A stretch of DNA of 64,000 bases from Lineus longissimus (lineage: Eukaryota; Nemertea; Pilidiophora; Heteronemertea; Lineidae): contig NC_088311.1 in the NCBI RefSeq assembly GCF_910592395.1, positions 18,478,501 to 18,542,500 on the forward strand, written 5' to 3'. The translations under genes were made by a program, and so were the position numbers. Below the pieces are notes generated by a model. It made no database searches. It saw only the letters and a list, made by a program, of their open reading frames with translations, and was not told where the DNA came from. Position 1 is the stretch's first letter; every line of letters starts with the position of its first letter. Positions 27,421 through 40,000 of the stretch are shown here, one piece after another.

Positions 27421-28056
27421 TACAGTGGAACCTCCCTAAAGCCCGCAGCACACTAGCCGCCAACTTTGGCGACAAGAAGCGTTCAGCTGACGCCTCCTGA
27501 CGCCGAAGTTGGCGCCGGGCCAGTGGATCCCGGTCAGAGCACACCTGCCCAGAATCGGCGTCCAGTAGCGTCTTTTCCGCCACTTTAGGCTGCCATTTTG
27601 AAATCATATGACATCGAAACGCATACTGATTGGCCATAGCCTCGCCGCCGACGCCAATTCAGGCGGCAATCCGTAGCACACCTGGCTTCTTCTTGCGTTC
27701 AAACGCGGCGACACGCGTCAAAAATCAAACATGTTAGATATTTGGCGTTTAGTTGCGGCAAGTGGCGGCAAGTGGCGTTCGCCGACGCCGTTCGTAGCAG
27801 ACTAGGGATTTTTCAGGCGTTCAGGACTCTTGCGGCAAAAAACGCCTGTGAACGCCGAAGTTGGCGGCTAGTGTGCTACGGGCTTTTGCGGACACCTCTA
27901 TATTAAGGAAACCCTCTCCATTAAGGGCACTACATGTAGTTTTGGTCCCAAATTGGTTGTTTCCTCCATTCAATTCGACCTCTCTAATCAGGACACTTCT
28001 CTAATAAGGACGACACCTGTCAGTCCCGGGGTCCATAATAGAGAGATTCTATTGTA
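27421..28056. mobile_element. TACAGTGGAA MITE, copy 2, interrupted by another element
   Basis: Starts TACAGTGGAACCTCCCTAA and ends TTCTATTGTA. The interior has GGACACCTCT, TTTGGTCCCAAATTGGTTGT and GTCAGTCCCGGGG, in opposite order to the copies at 13910 and 63058. A 447-bp element sits in its left end. Confidence 0.65.
27439..27885. mobile_element. GC-rich inverted-terminal-repeat element, intact copy nested in a MITE
   Basis: The ends are AGCCCGCAGCACACTAGCCG and its near-perfect reverse complement (CGGCTAGTGTGCTACGGGCT), continuing into CCAACTT-GGCG. The interior is unusually GC-rich for the window, with repeated GGCG and CGCC blocks. No transposase frame, so non-autonomous. About 90 % like the copy at 39620. 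Superfamily not assigned. Confidence 0.7.
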
Positions 28057-31000
28057 TCTTCTGCAAAATTGGGCTACCATATAGGGGAAAGCCCGCAGAT
28101 GAAACCGTGGCAGTGTCAATGTAAGATACCCGTTAACTGCTTCGCTGAGCTTGTCCCCTCGATTACCTTACACTGATATGGTTATCTATCTCAATTTGCA
28201 TATCCAATGGTTTGGATCCACAGCCGCAATCATCAGCAACGAGATACGCATTTTCGCTAAGAAACAAAATGAAAACAAAATGGTCCCCGGCAAATGGTTG
28301 ACAGCAACACAAAATATGGAGATTGCCTAATCTGTTTTACACGTACAGTCTTGTTTTGAGGAGATTTTTTGCAGTCTGAGCCCCGAGGGAAATTTTCATG
28401 CTGTTAGTAATCGGACTTGATATTCAGGAGATAAGAACTAATGTGTGCGTTAGAAGCCAACACATAGATAATACAATGTACAGCTTATCCTAAAACCTAT
28501 CCCGAATCTCATAATGAGAAACGGGCATTGTGTTGGAAAAACTACGTGGTTATGTCATATGGAAAAGCTGGCATGGCATGCTTTATTTGACGCCGGCGCG
28601 CCGCGATGCTTCCGTGAATTCAGCTGGATTTATCAGAGTTTTGATGGCACTTGAAAATTCCATTTTCATTTCGAAGATCTTATTTTCATTTCGAAGATTT
28701 GAAGACTTCATTTCCATTTCCAAGATTAATTTCGTTTTCTTCATTCCATGTTTCATCGGTGCCTTTTGAGCTTAATACGTGATACGAATCATAACAAAAT
28801 AGTATTGAGGACTGTTGTCAGAGGAAAGTCTTTGGCTGCTGTCTCGATCAGATGTGACCATCCCGGCACGCCAAAATGACATTTGTTCTTCAGGTTCTAT
28901 TGGATGTTGATGTTTTACATTACTTGGTTCGAATAAAATATACATTTAACTTGATTATACTCAGTGCCCCAAAATGATTTCAGCGTGTGTTTTGATTTTG
29001 TTTTCGGCTTGGCTGAATGCATGCATTCAACGCATGAATTGGCTCCTGCAACTACTGTATGAATGAACCGTATGAAACTTCCAGGTCTGTCAGCCAAGTC
29101 CTGAATATGGTCATCGTGAGAATACACTTTCCTCCACGTTTCGCCATTAGAAAAATGCAACGAGGGGGTTATTCACCTCGAGCAGGACGGTACATTGTCG
29201 CAAATGGGAATCGACGTATACGCCAATGTATAGAGTGTCGTTATCACAGGCACAACAAACCGTCTAATGGAAAACTAATGTATACTTCCATTAATCAGGG
29301 GTTCACTGATGATATCATCGTCTTCGTATACAAGTATCGGCTACTTAACCCTTAGCCGAGGCCGAGGTCAGGATGACAATGTTAAAGATTATCTTTTGTT
29401 TAGCAAGCTTTGGTTTGCCAATTGGATTGCGCCGATACGTATTGACTCGTGGTGTATAGTGTAATACATGTAGTGTGCATAGGATATTTTTCTAAATACC
29501 TTTAGAACAATGGGGGTTGATGAGGAGAAAAACGGTTGCTTATCAGGTACATGTATAATACTTGTCTACTGATGCCTCTGAGCTAGGTAAATTCACTGCT
29601 CCAGTAGTTAAATGTACATTCGAAAGCTAGACAGACGGAACAACACTTTTGTACTGTAAATCGCCATGCATCCCAACATATACTTTTTATTAGGTAATTA
29701 GCCAGTGTAGATGTCAAATCCGTCTCCTAGCATCTTCTATTCTTATCTATGGTGTCATTATAAAGACCATTGAGTAATGGCGGGGGCTTGCAAATCGATT
29801 TTATACCCATTAAGGATTATGCCCATACATGTTCAACCACAACCTGTTTTGACTTGCTGTAGTTATTTAGTCTGACTGACACTGAAGAATATCCTTCAGT
29901 ACATCAAAAAAAAATTGTTTTTCTGTTTGAGATTACAAAAAAGGACGCAGGGAATTTCTTGAGCAGCCAAATGTTGTTGTTTTAGAAGACTCTTATCATT
30001 ATAGCTTTTCTGATTCAACGTTGTACACGATCGATTGAACAGATCGGCCCCGGGTACCAACGTTCGTTCTAAAGACCACAGAACCCTGCTTAAAGATTAG
30101 ACTAGGACGGACGACAAGTTAGTAACATATAGGCCTTTACATAAATAGTAGAATGCCACTGTTCTTTTGGGCCGCTTTGAGGGCAAAGACTGCATGGACC
30201 GTTTTCTTAAACATCCTTATGGGACCCAACACAATTTCCATGTTGGAGATTGACATATCCATTAAGAAAGTTTCTTCTTTTGAGCATTATTCAAACGGAT
30301 GTTTTTTAAATGTGACATGGTACATTTGAAGATATGCATGAACAAAAATAATCTGACGATTTCGTCAAATTCATTCTGAAATAAGCAGTACGGAGGACGA
30401 AATTCACTTGATGAAAAAAAAGGTCACAGTGTTTTAGGACATGTTGCTCGCAATAATATCGTTTTGGTTTCATGCATCAGTAAAATAATTCAATTGTCAA
30501 TTAGCGACAGTCTCCCTCTTAAGAAATTACCAACTGAAAAACTTCATGAAATAAATGTAAACAATGATAAGATATCAAATATTGCTAGCTTATATCATGG
30601 AGTTTGTTGGTCATAGTTTACTTTCAGGAAGTGCTGATCAGCAGTTGCGATACGTTAATGTATACTAGTACTGCAAGGGGAAGAACGAATAGTGCTAATT
30701 GGCAGGTACCACCATTTTGGCCACAGGTTTGTTACTATGTATGGAAATACAACCCATAATCGTGCTCCAATGCCATCAGCGTCAATGCGGCTGTCGTGGC
30801 CAGCTCAAGTCTAATCAGCATTAGCTAACGAACCGCTCTCTTGGCCAACTGTTGTGTGTTTGGATGGACGTATTGCCAAGTGACCATAGGTCCACTGAAG
30901 TTGATGGGTTGATTGAGACGAGTCCACTCACAATCATGTCCGGGCCTTGTTCTTCGAATCGAGCTCAGTCAACAACTTGGCGTCAACTTAAAACTAAGCT

Positions 31001-31761
31001 TTACTTCAGTTAAGTCAATCAGATATAGCGCCATGAATGTGACTTAATTTGTTATGAACAACCACGCCCAACACAAAGCTCATAGCTTCTACTTTACTGT
31101 GCTGCAATGACAGAAGTTGTACAATGCATAGTTTAAAAAAATTAACAACCCATTTGCTAGGATTACCTTTTTTATGATACACCATGTATAGTTGCTCTTC
31201 TTATTATCATAATACGTTCAAAAAACGCATCAATCCCATATAAGCGTCCGTGCGTTCATTGGCATTCAGCAGTTTTGGGACGCAGCGATTAAATTCCTTT
31301 GCCAGTAATGAAAATCAATTAACTGCATTTCGAGAGAGAATGTGGTAATTAAGATAGATACGCACCAATAAAGCTAAATAATTAAAATGCTCATCGTTCA
31401 CGAGGAATTGGGTGATGTGTCGCTGATGGTCTTTTTAGCAGAGAGTTGGTTAATTAGCGGCATTAATTCAAAGCTTTCTGCTGACGTCTCATTTAGCACT
31501 CCGAAGTAGTTTCCATTGAGAAAAAAAGTTAAAAATTTCAAATTGAAAAAAAAGTAGGGCGATTAGTGAGATTGTCACGACTGACTCGGGAACGAACTAT
31601 ACTCAAACTTTAAAACTACCGAGGCAATATTTTAACACCATGTACTGACAAAAATGCACGAACATATGTGAACAGTCCTGTTCTTTGAATTGGCTTTTGA
31701 AAAGATGGATTTCATATCGAGCGTTTAAAGGGGATTTCGTACGACCAGTGATTCAGCATAC

Positions 31762-31995
31762 TTTTACATTTTCCCAGTCGGTGAAAATGAACCTTCCCAT
31801 TTCCTATTTTAGTCTGACGTTGATCAGTTAGCTATAGATTCGGCCTGACGAACATGTGGGCAATAGGTCCCGATACCGGAGTAGGGTTTCATTCAGAAAC
31901 TCGCGTATGACTTGATAATGCATCGATTGCTTTGATACTGACTGATGCGCGGGAAGGGCATAGCTATAGAATTGCTCGTGCGAGATTCGCTTTAA
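31762..31995. repeat. Dispersed repeat, copy 2
   Basis: Longer copy of the repeat at 207-375. It has about 65 extra bases, including a block between CATCGATTGCTTTG and GAATTGCTCGTG. Moderately diverged from copy 1. Confidence 0.55.
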
Positions 31996-32331
31996 ACTGA
32001 AGCATCCAACCAACCAAGCTATGCATTTCCCCTTGCCGGTACTAAAATGTTTTTAATGGCGGCAATGCGTGTGTTTCAATTGATTGTTCACTTCATGTCA
32101 GGCATTAAAATTGATTGCCAATTTTGTTTTTTCTCCCTGGTTGGCTCCCACAGGGAGAGTGACGGTAATTGAGCCGTCATGCTAAGTGCTAATCGCGATA
32201 AGAAAACATCTGTGATGTACCACATGAACGACCTGGCTTGCTTGAAGTTCTCAGAAGAAGGGTACTTTTTGAAGGTCGGAACAGTATTGCAGAGTGTACG
32301 TACCCTTGAAAAACATGATACATTGTAATTA

Positions 32332-32460
32332 GAGGTTATTACATGTTTTTTTCTGTATCCTTCCCTGTATTCTCTCCCGAGAGTCTGTATCCTCCCCGCA
32401 AAGCTTCGGGGAGGAGAAGGATATACAAGGAAGGATACAGAAAAAACATGTAATCACCTC
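32332..32460. repeat. Hairpin with ~40-base arms
   Basis: GAGGTTATTACATGTTTTT and CTGTATCCTTCCCTGTAT pair with the inverted copy ending ACATGTAATCACCTC. The loop contains CCTCCCCG / CGGGGAGG. A long, nearly uninterrupted stem. Confidence 0.6.
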
Positions 32461-35400
32461 GAAGTATGACCTTTGATTAAATGTGTTCAAATAATTTCGG
32501 AGACGTTTTGCCGTGAGGACGTTGTAACTGGTAAACATCCAGGGCCAGGTTTTGACATGGAAATCTAATGATAAATATGCATTAGGGTTGAATCAGACGT
32601 AAACTGAACGTTGAAGAGATTGTGTATGTGGCAGTATCTATAACGAACCGGAATAGATTTAATACGAATCGTACGCTTAAGGCCAGATAAAACTCAAAGA
32701 AAACGATCCTCGTACCCGCGCGCCTCGATTTTGACCGCTGCCCAGAAAATTTTTTAATTTTTCATTTCACATTTTGTCACCACTTAATAACGTTTTACAC
32801 CTCATGCGCAGCCCATGCTGACAGTAGCCTACTACTAGTTACATGTATTTGAGTATAGTTTCTGATTATCAATCATGATTAAGGGGCTCACCTTAATCAA
32901 GATTTAAGGTATTGCCTTCACTATTCCAGTGTGTGTTGCCGGGTTGAGGGGGGGGGGGCATAATGTCCTTAATAGGAAGTGGTATGGACGTATTTCCCCT
33001 TGAAATGTAATAATCTAAAGTCTACCATCCAAAAATTAGAATCGAAAGTGACTCACCCCGACCGGATTTCAAGAAAAGGTTCGAACGAGAATCATTTCAA
33101 TTTTTTTAGTGACCTAATCAGGGCTTTATACCAATCGAGAGCAGAGAATAATTCGGATATATTCTGAAATTTAAAGAAAATATTATTTTTGTACACAGTT
33201 CCTTACAGACGCATTCGGAGAGAGACAACATTTAGTACCTCATAACTTTAGTTTTACATTTTCGATGTATATATGATTAAAAAGGAGGTAGCGAGAACTT
33301 ACCTGAATGTTTATTTATCCTCAAACGTCGGAGCACACTAAAATCCTTTGGCAAGCTCATTCAGTGATAACGACTCGGGGATTCGCCCAGGGATCGTTCG
33401 ACTGTAGCGCACTCAGGCTGAACGCGAATGGGCTAACTGAACAAACCTACGTCCATACTTGATCGGAGGGAACATCCTGTACCGCATGATATGTCAATCA
33501 AGCCAAATAGTATGGACCATCACCAAAGAAAATGCACAGTAAGGTACCTACTATCAAGCTTCAAGAAACTTCCATTTCAAAATATTTCCACACATCTCAG
33601 AATCTACAAGTAACGTATGTTTTTATGTATTCTAAACAAATCAATTTTTGTTAGATGAAGGATGAAGTTTCAGAGCTTTCGACACAAGCGGTTTGGATAA
33701 CGATCAATTCTCTATTTCACTCCCCGGACTTTCCTTTTTCGAGGACAGATGTCAATTTCACACCGGAATCGTACGAGGAGTTATCATCTCAACCTCATTC
33801 AGCTCTTTCAACTCAGGCAGACATAAGGACGAATCACTAAGTTCGAATCCCCCGTCGGACACTGCGTTGTGTAGTGGCCAAATTCCGTATCGCAATCATG
33901 GTAAACAACCGAAGTCGAACTATACGAAACAGACCTATTCGCTGTAGCTTCGGGAGGAGTGCATTAGTTAAACTTGGCAACTCATGCGACTAACTACTTC
34001 TCGGAGACGCACAGGGAACAAGTTCTTCACTATTTGTTCGCCGCGAGAAAAGGACATTAAGAGGTATTGGCTTTAGCCGTGGTGTAAGTAACATAACCAT
34101 GAGAGTGACATCAAGGGCTAGCCGATAACTGGCTAAGCTAATTGGTTGGCTCGAAGAACATAGATTAGGCGCCCGCGGTGAATGGCTTGTTGCCTTGGGT
34201 GTGTGTGTCACAGTAACAGCAACAGTACGAGTCGAGTCCTTCAGCCCATTTACGCAATGCAAAGCGCAGTCTCCGTATCAGGTTTATTGCCAAAGAGGTA
34301 GTTGGACATCACGACTGCGATATTTTGCCCAAACAACTTTGCAATGACTCTGTACACCTGCGCGTCCCATTGAACCTGATCACAATAGCGTATTTAAACG
34401 ATATCAAAATCATATCAGACATCTAAATTCGTTAGGAAACATATTTGTGCGCCTTTAGTTTCATGCACCGAAATGTGATTTATCTGGCCATGAAAATTAC
34501 TTGCAATCGCCAAATACACCTCTCTGTCACACGATGACACAGTATCCTTGCGAATAGAGATTTTGACATTGCCCACAATTAGTCTAACCGAGTTACTGCT
34601 TTGAGCCGTTGTCCTTTCCGCATATCGGTTTTTATTTAGCGAACGGCAACGGCGAGAACGAGCATGTATAGCAGTTTCCCCTATAGTTCCGTCTCTATCA
34701 GGGGTTCCATCTACATTAAGCACCGATGAACTAACCGTATTGAATGTAATTGTTGGAAGAAATAGTCACTGAATGGGATGATGCTGCATTCAGTTGATGG
34801 CAATCAAAAGTATTAAGTTGGTTTTCGAAGGAATGAATTAGAAACTGTGTTTTCGGGGAGAAATGGAAGTACCCCATTTCTCCATTTCTCTTTATACTTC
34901 CACGTGTCTGCTCAAAATGGCAACCATATACATGTTTCACTGTCCCCATTTTTACCTTTCCTTGGAGGCCAAACAATAATGACGCGTATATATGTGCTTT
35001 GGATCCGGGCCAGCGGCATTCTATTGATCGTCTTTACAAGCCTCAGTCAAGAACGTCCAAAACACGGCATACGCGTTTAATTGTGAGAACATTCTCCAAG
35101 TTCGAAAAAATATTCTCTCTGCCAACATAGATTTCCATTGCACCATTTGGTATCAGGCGCGTGAAGATAACGGAACCAGCCAATCAATTTGCGATCGATC
35201 GGGCGCCCCAAAAAACCTGCAGAAAACACTCATGAAATACAGGTATAAAAAAGCGATTAAAACTGTTTTGTAGTTTGTCTGCATCAATTAAATAGGTGGC
35301 CGGATTGATCGCCGTCATTCGGGTATCTACACCCGTGAAGATTTTTGGAGTAGAACGTCAGTGATGACGGCCAGTGTTAAGTAATCTCGGAGCGACGTAA

Positions 35401-36085
35401 TCAATAAATCTAGTTCCGGGACTGAGCAGGAGTCTATGCAGTGTCGAGATTTGATCACCATCCAAACTGTGACAGGGCCAGAGGTATAGTTATTATGATA
35501 CCACATCTTCTCAACAGGGTCAATATTCCAAAAAAAAAAATACAGGCGCAGCATCCGTGATTTTAGGGCTCATTCAATGTTCTCACGAGAGTAGAGAGAG
35601 TGTCCCCCCCCCCCCCCCCAGATACTAGAGCGTACAGAGAACGCAAGCATACCCTTCGCACTCTTGTGACAATGTTGGAATTTTCGAACCATCTCCAACT
35701 GAAACTGAAGCAAAACTACGTGATATTTTGCCATTAGTCTCCATTACGTTAGTTCCCAAAAATGAAATACAACGGTAGCATGGTGTTACTGTTTTGTTGT
35801 TTATATATCAATACATGGAATGTGTGTTAAATGAAAATGAATTACTGCATGTCTCCTTGCCCTCCATTTAAAAAGGCAATACATAAATGAAAGTTGCCAA
35901 GCTGAGAGCCAGACTAGGAATTACCGTAATAAAATCTGTTCACTGACCATAGCAACATGTTGGCAAAGGGCATGGCCCGCCCCGCCCCTTATACATGTAG
36001 CTTCTACACGGTGGGTAAATGTATCGGTTCGCCTTTAAATGAGTGTTAATAGGAGTAATATGAGGGCGTTGACTTGACGCACCCT

Positions 36086-36091
36086 TTTATT
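36086..36091 (-). terminator. Candidate polyadenylation signal of the RSxS-repeat gene
   Basis: TTTATT on the plus strand reads AATAAA on the minus strand, 380 bases downstream of the stop at 36471. No competing signal is seen closer. Confidence 0.3.
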
Positions 36092-36470
36092 TGTCGGAGA
36101 GCAACCATTTTTCAGGGCACCTCTCCACAAGAAGAAAGTGGCTACATTTCCAATTTTGGTTTTGAGGTCCCGGAAAACGCCTATATTTGGCACCGAAATT
36201 CCCATTTTTTCTGGTGGTTGAGGACTTACAACCCATCCCCCCCTTCTAGTTATCACAGCTTCAGGACACTCTAGCTACGGCAGCGCCTGTTTCCTCTTCC
36301 CCTCAAAATTCTGATCACAGTAGTAGTGCAAATTAAACACCAGCCTGTACTCGATTGGAAGCTGATGACATAGTTTCCTCGACATTGCTCCTTACATATA
36401 GTTTCGGGCAGGCAAATATCCTAAAACAATGTTTAGTATTGAAGTAGTCCATCATCATGGTGAATAATGT

Positions 36471-37008
36471 TCAGGTAAAATCTACAGCAAGTTGTATAGA
36501 TTCCGTACTGCGTTTTGTCTCATCTTGCTTAGAGTTGTTTGATACCATGGACTTAGACCTTGGCCTGAATGTCTGCACTGCCGATCCTTTGGTCATCTCT
36601 CCTCGGAACAAAATCCCAAATTCATCCCGAGCCGAGTAATAATCCGAGTCTGCTACTGAAATCTGCCTTCTGAGTGTGACCCCGGCATTTTCCTTCGTCC
36701 CATCCACCTGATCGCCTATTGAGTTCTGGGACAGGCGTCTGACTTTTTCGCGCACCAAAGACGACCGCACCCTCGGGATCCCCATACTGACGTATGTATC
36801 CGGGTGAAGATACAATGCACGTGCGTGTTGCAGTGATCGATCCCGCTTGGCGTTAAAGATGGCGAACTTGGATGTTCCTTGGTCGATGGTGTATACCCTT
36901 GTTGGTTCGCAGCGGCCAACTCGGCGCGGGTCCAGTAGTTTCCTGATCAACTCGTTGTTGAGTTTTTTGCGGAATAGCACCCAACTCGACATCATCGCAT
37001 GCTGCTTG
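36471..37008 (-). CDS. Exon 4 of the RSxS-repeat gene (C-terminus)
   Basis: The terminal coding exon follows a clear acceptor (TCGTACTCTGTTACAG). It encodes 178 residues after the split serine codon: KQHAMMSSWVLFRKKLNNEL, a basic region with DPRRVGR, then RRLSQNS, LRRQISVADS and RSKSMVS, ending in AVDFT. The RSxSM motif resembles the repeats of the cassette exon, which supports the two belonging to one gene. The internal ATG pair at 36995 is probably not the start, because splicing extends the frame upstream. Confidence 0.62.
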
Positions 37009-40000
37009 CTGTAACAGAGTACGAAACAACCTTATGTAATATATATGAAAAACGACAAAGCATTGTGTAACATGATCATGCTTATAGGTTTTAACACTTT
37101 CGCCGGCAGATTTTCACACTAAAATTGATAAATCTTTTACCAACTTGACTACCTGCACCCAACCCCACTCACATTAGAACCAGTGACTACTATTGCTAGA
37201 TAAGATAATGTGGTACAATAACATACCTCCAAGTACAATTGTAGCCCCTACAACTTATAGAAAAAACTATAGATGCACACAGAGGTAATATAATTGTACC
37301 GGAGATAAAATTGTACCAGGTTACCTCACTGATTGGTTCGACCCCCCCCCCCCAGCGAGCTAATCTGGAACTAATACATTTCATTTGACCTTGACCTACC
37401 TCTCTGGGGTGTTGTTGTCAAAGACGTCATCATCGGGCTCAACATTTTTGTGATAGTCATCCACACTTCTGAAAATATTATCACGAGATGTAATGTGCAA
37501 TGTACACTAAATTTCGACGCAAATGCATGTGTGCCGAACGGGCATCATTATAAAGGGTTGATGGTTCAAGGACAGAGCTCAGTCTAACATTTTGCCGTGT
37601 TATTGTGCAATGTATGGCCTCTTTGCTATGGTATAACTCCCCATTTCACGTTCAGTATAATCGCTTTCGCGTTAAACGGCAATTGCATTAATGAAACTTT
37701 ACGTGACCAATTAATATGTAGGGCAATAACATCTGATGGACCATAGATATAAACTATCACTGATTGGGATATCTCACATTTCTTCTCATATTTGTATTCT
37801 TAAAACAATTGCCGCCCACCAGCACCAGTGCTTTGAGTCCGAGAGCGACTGCAATATATGCCTGTCTGTTTTTTGGAGCCATCATGTATACATAATCTAG
37901 ATGCTAAAAGCATGAATGTATACGACAGTACATGGCACATGGTATACTACATCTATGAGTGTACGGAGGTAGTGTAAGTGTACGGAAGAACACATATCTC
38001 AGTGTACGGAGGTGCTAGTCCACCAAAGGTGTGAGCGTATTCGTATGCTAAAGGTTTTCAATGCAATACACGGTTGTGAGAGGCAAAGGTAAGGGTACAA
38101 TGCAACATGTATACATCTTTGTCAAGCCACTATCAACTGGACACGGAAAATGCCAAGGATTATGAAAAAGAGTGAGTTTTTGTTGACAACAAACTTTGAA
38201 GAAGATCCAATCTTTCGGCTGTAACAATAAATGTAAAAAGTAAGTTTTTAAGTGCTTTAATCTCAAAGCACTTTTCATTCATTACCCAGCCCGAGGTCCT
38301 CTTTAGACCGCGCCCAGCCCAATGCAGAAACGTTTCTGTACAAAAGTAATCTACATATTATACGCCATATACCGTCTGACATGATCTACTACACTGAACT
38401 ACTCGGCCAGTTAAAGGGTAACTCGTGTCAAATTTCACCATATAATGTTTTAGCTGTTTTTGACAAATGACTACGTCACTTTTTCATAAATCGGTAAGGT
38501 TTTCAAATCAAAATGCACATTTTCTAGAAATTGATGGTTTAATCCCGCCCGGACGGCTCGCTTCGATGCCGTTTCGTTGATGACGTCACAACATGAACAT
38601 TTTCGCGGTCGCGGTGTTTTACATTCAGCGATTTTATAATAAATCTAATCAAAAATGGAAAATTTGAGCTTTACATTTGTGATCAACAATTAAAAACGGA
38701 CGTATTTCCGCAAAGTTGTAAATCACATCATAGTATCACTTTAACCATCCTGAGATTCGGGTTTTTTTTGCTCCTTCTCGTCAAAGCAAAATCGAGAGGC
38801 GGGGTTTATTGAAAACCACTGGTTTATACGAAGATACATGTACCAGTTAACTTCTATTAGTTAGCACATCTCAATCCTTACTTTCCATGTTCAAGGTTAC
38901 TCATGGTCCGACGAAGTCGTCCACCTTCATGAACTGGTGGAGTACGCGTCTCTTTTCGGACTGATGCTCTTGTTGGTATTACTGACATACTCCGGCATGT
39001 CCGGAGGCGGTGTATTCCTGGTTTACTTTGATGTGTTTCTTTCCACAGATTTGATTTTGGCGTCATAGACGTACTCCGTGACACCCATCTTTGTGGTTTA
39101 TTCTGATGTGTTTCTTTCAGCAGATTTGGTTGCGGTGTCATAGACGTACTCCGGAAGATATGTAATCCTGGTTTACAATGGTATGTTTCTTTCTGTAGCG
39201 TTTGTGAAGGTATCATTGACGTACTCCGTAAGAAGCGCAATCCTGGTTTGCTTTGATATGTTTCTTTCTGAAGAGTTGGCCCAATGGTCAGAGACATACT
39301 ACGGGGCAGTAGTGGCACTTTCTGTTTATTTGAATGCGCGTCTTTTTGCTTATTTTGTCTAGTAATACTCCGATGAAGGTGCGAACTCTGTCTGCTATCA
39401 ATTTTTTCCGAGTTGATTCTGTTTAAGCTCCCGCCCAATTCGAAGACAAAACTTTACATCCAAAGAACTATAACGTTTATGGTATATTCAACGATCACAC
39501 CGATTATTTAAGTATTAACCTAAAGAACTTGAGGAATTTTTATCAGTCAAGATTATAGCATAACACGCAGACGACTGACAGACCCCAGTCATGCGAGAGC
39601 TCCGTGGAGGATAATGATTAAGCCCGCAGCACACTAGCCGCCAACTTTGGCGACAAGAAGCGTTCGGCTGACGCCTCTCGACGCCAAAATTGGCGGCCAG
39701 TGGATCCCGGTCAGAGCACACCTGCCCAGAATTGGCGTCCAGTAGCGTCTTTCCCGCCACTTTATTAAACCCATCCTGGGCCATACAGCGCGAAATCATA
39801 TGACATCAAGACGCAAGCTGATTGGCCATAGCCTCGCCGCCGACGCCAAGTCAGGCGGCAATCCGTAGCACACCTGGTTTCTTCTTCCGTTCAAACGCGG
39901 CGACACGCGTCAAAAATCAAACATGTTAGATATTTGGCGTTTAGTTGCGGTAAGTGGCGGCAAGTCGCGTTCGCCGACGCCGTTCGTAGCAGACTAGAGA

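Larger units (their letters stand above)
25211..36085. other. Gene-poor stretch with repeats
   Basis: Contains the nested elements at 27.4-28.1 kb, the dispersed repeat at 31.8 kb and the hairpin at 32.3 kb. Two overlapping short frames after an acceptor-like TTTTTGTTAG at 33654 were considered and not called. Confidence 0.45.

Noticed and set aside
27350-27637. 95-residue minus frame
   Set aside because: Lies inside the GC-rich transposable element; the matching frame in the other copy (39515-39799) differs by shifts.
33655-33947. Two overlapping plus frames after an acceptor-like TTTTTGTTAG
   Set aside because: Both frames are open and neither has a motif; no second splice site was found.
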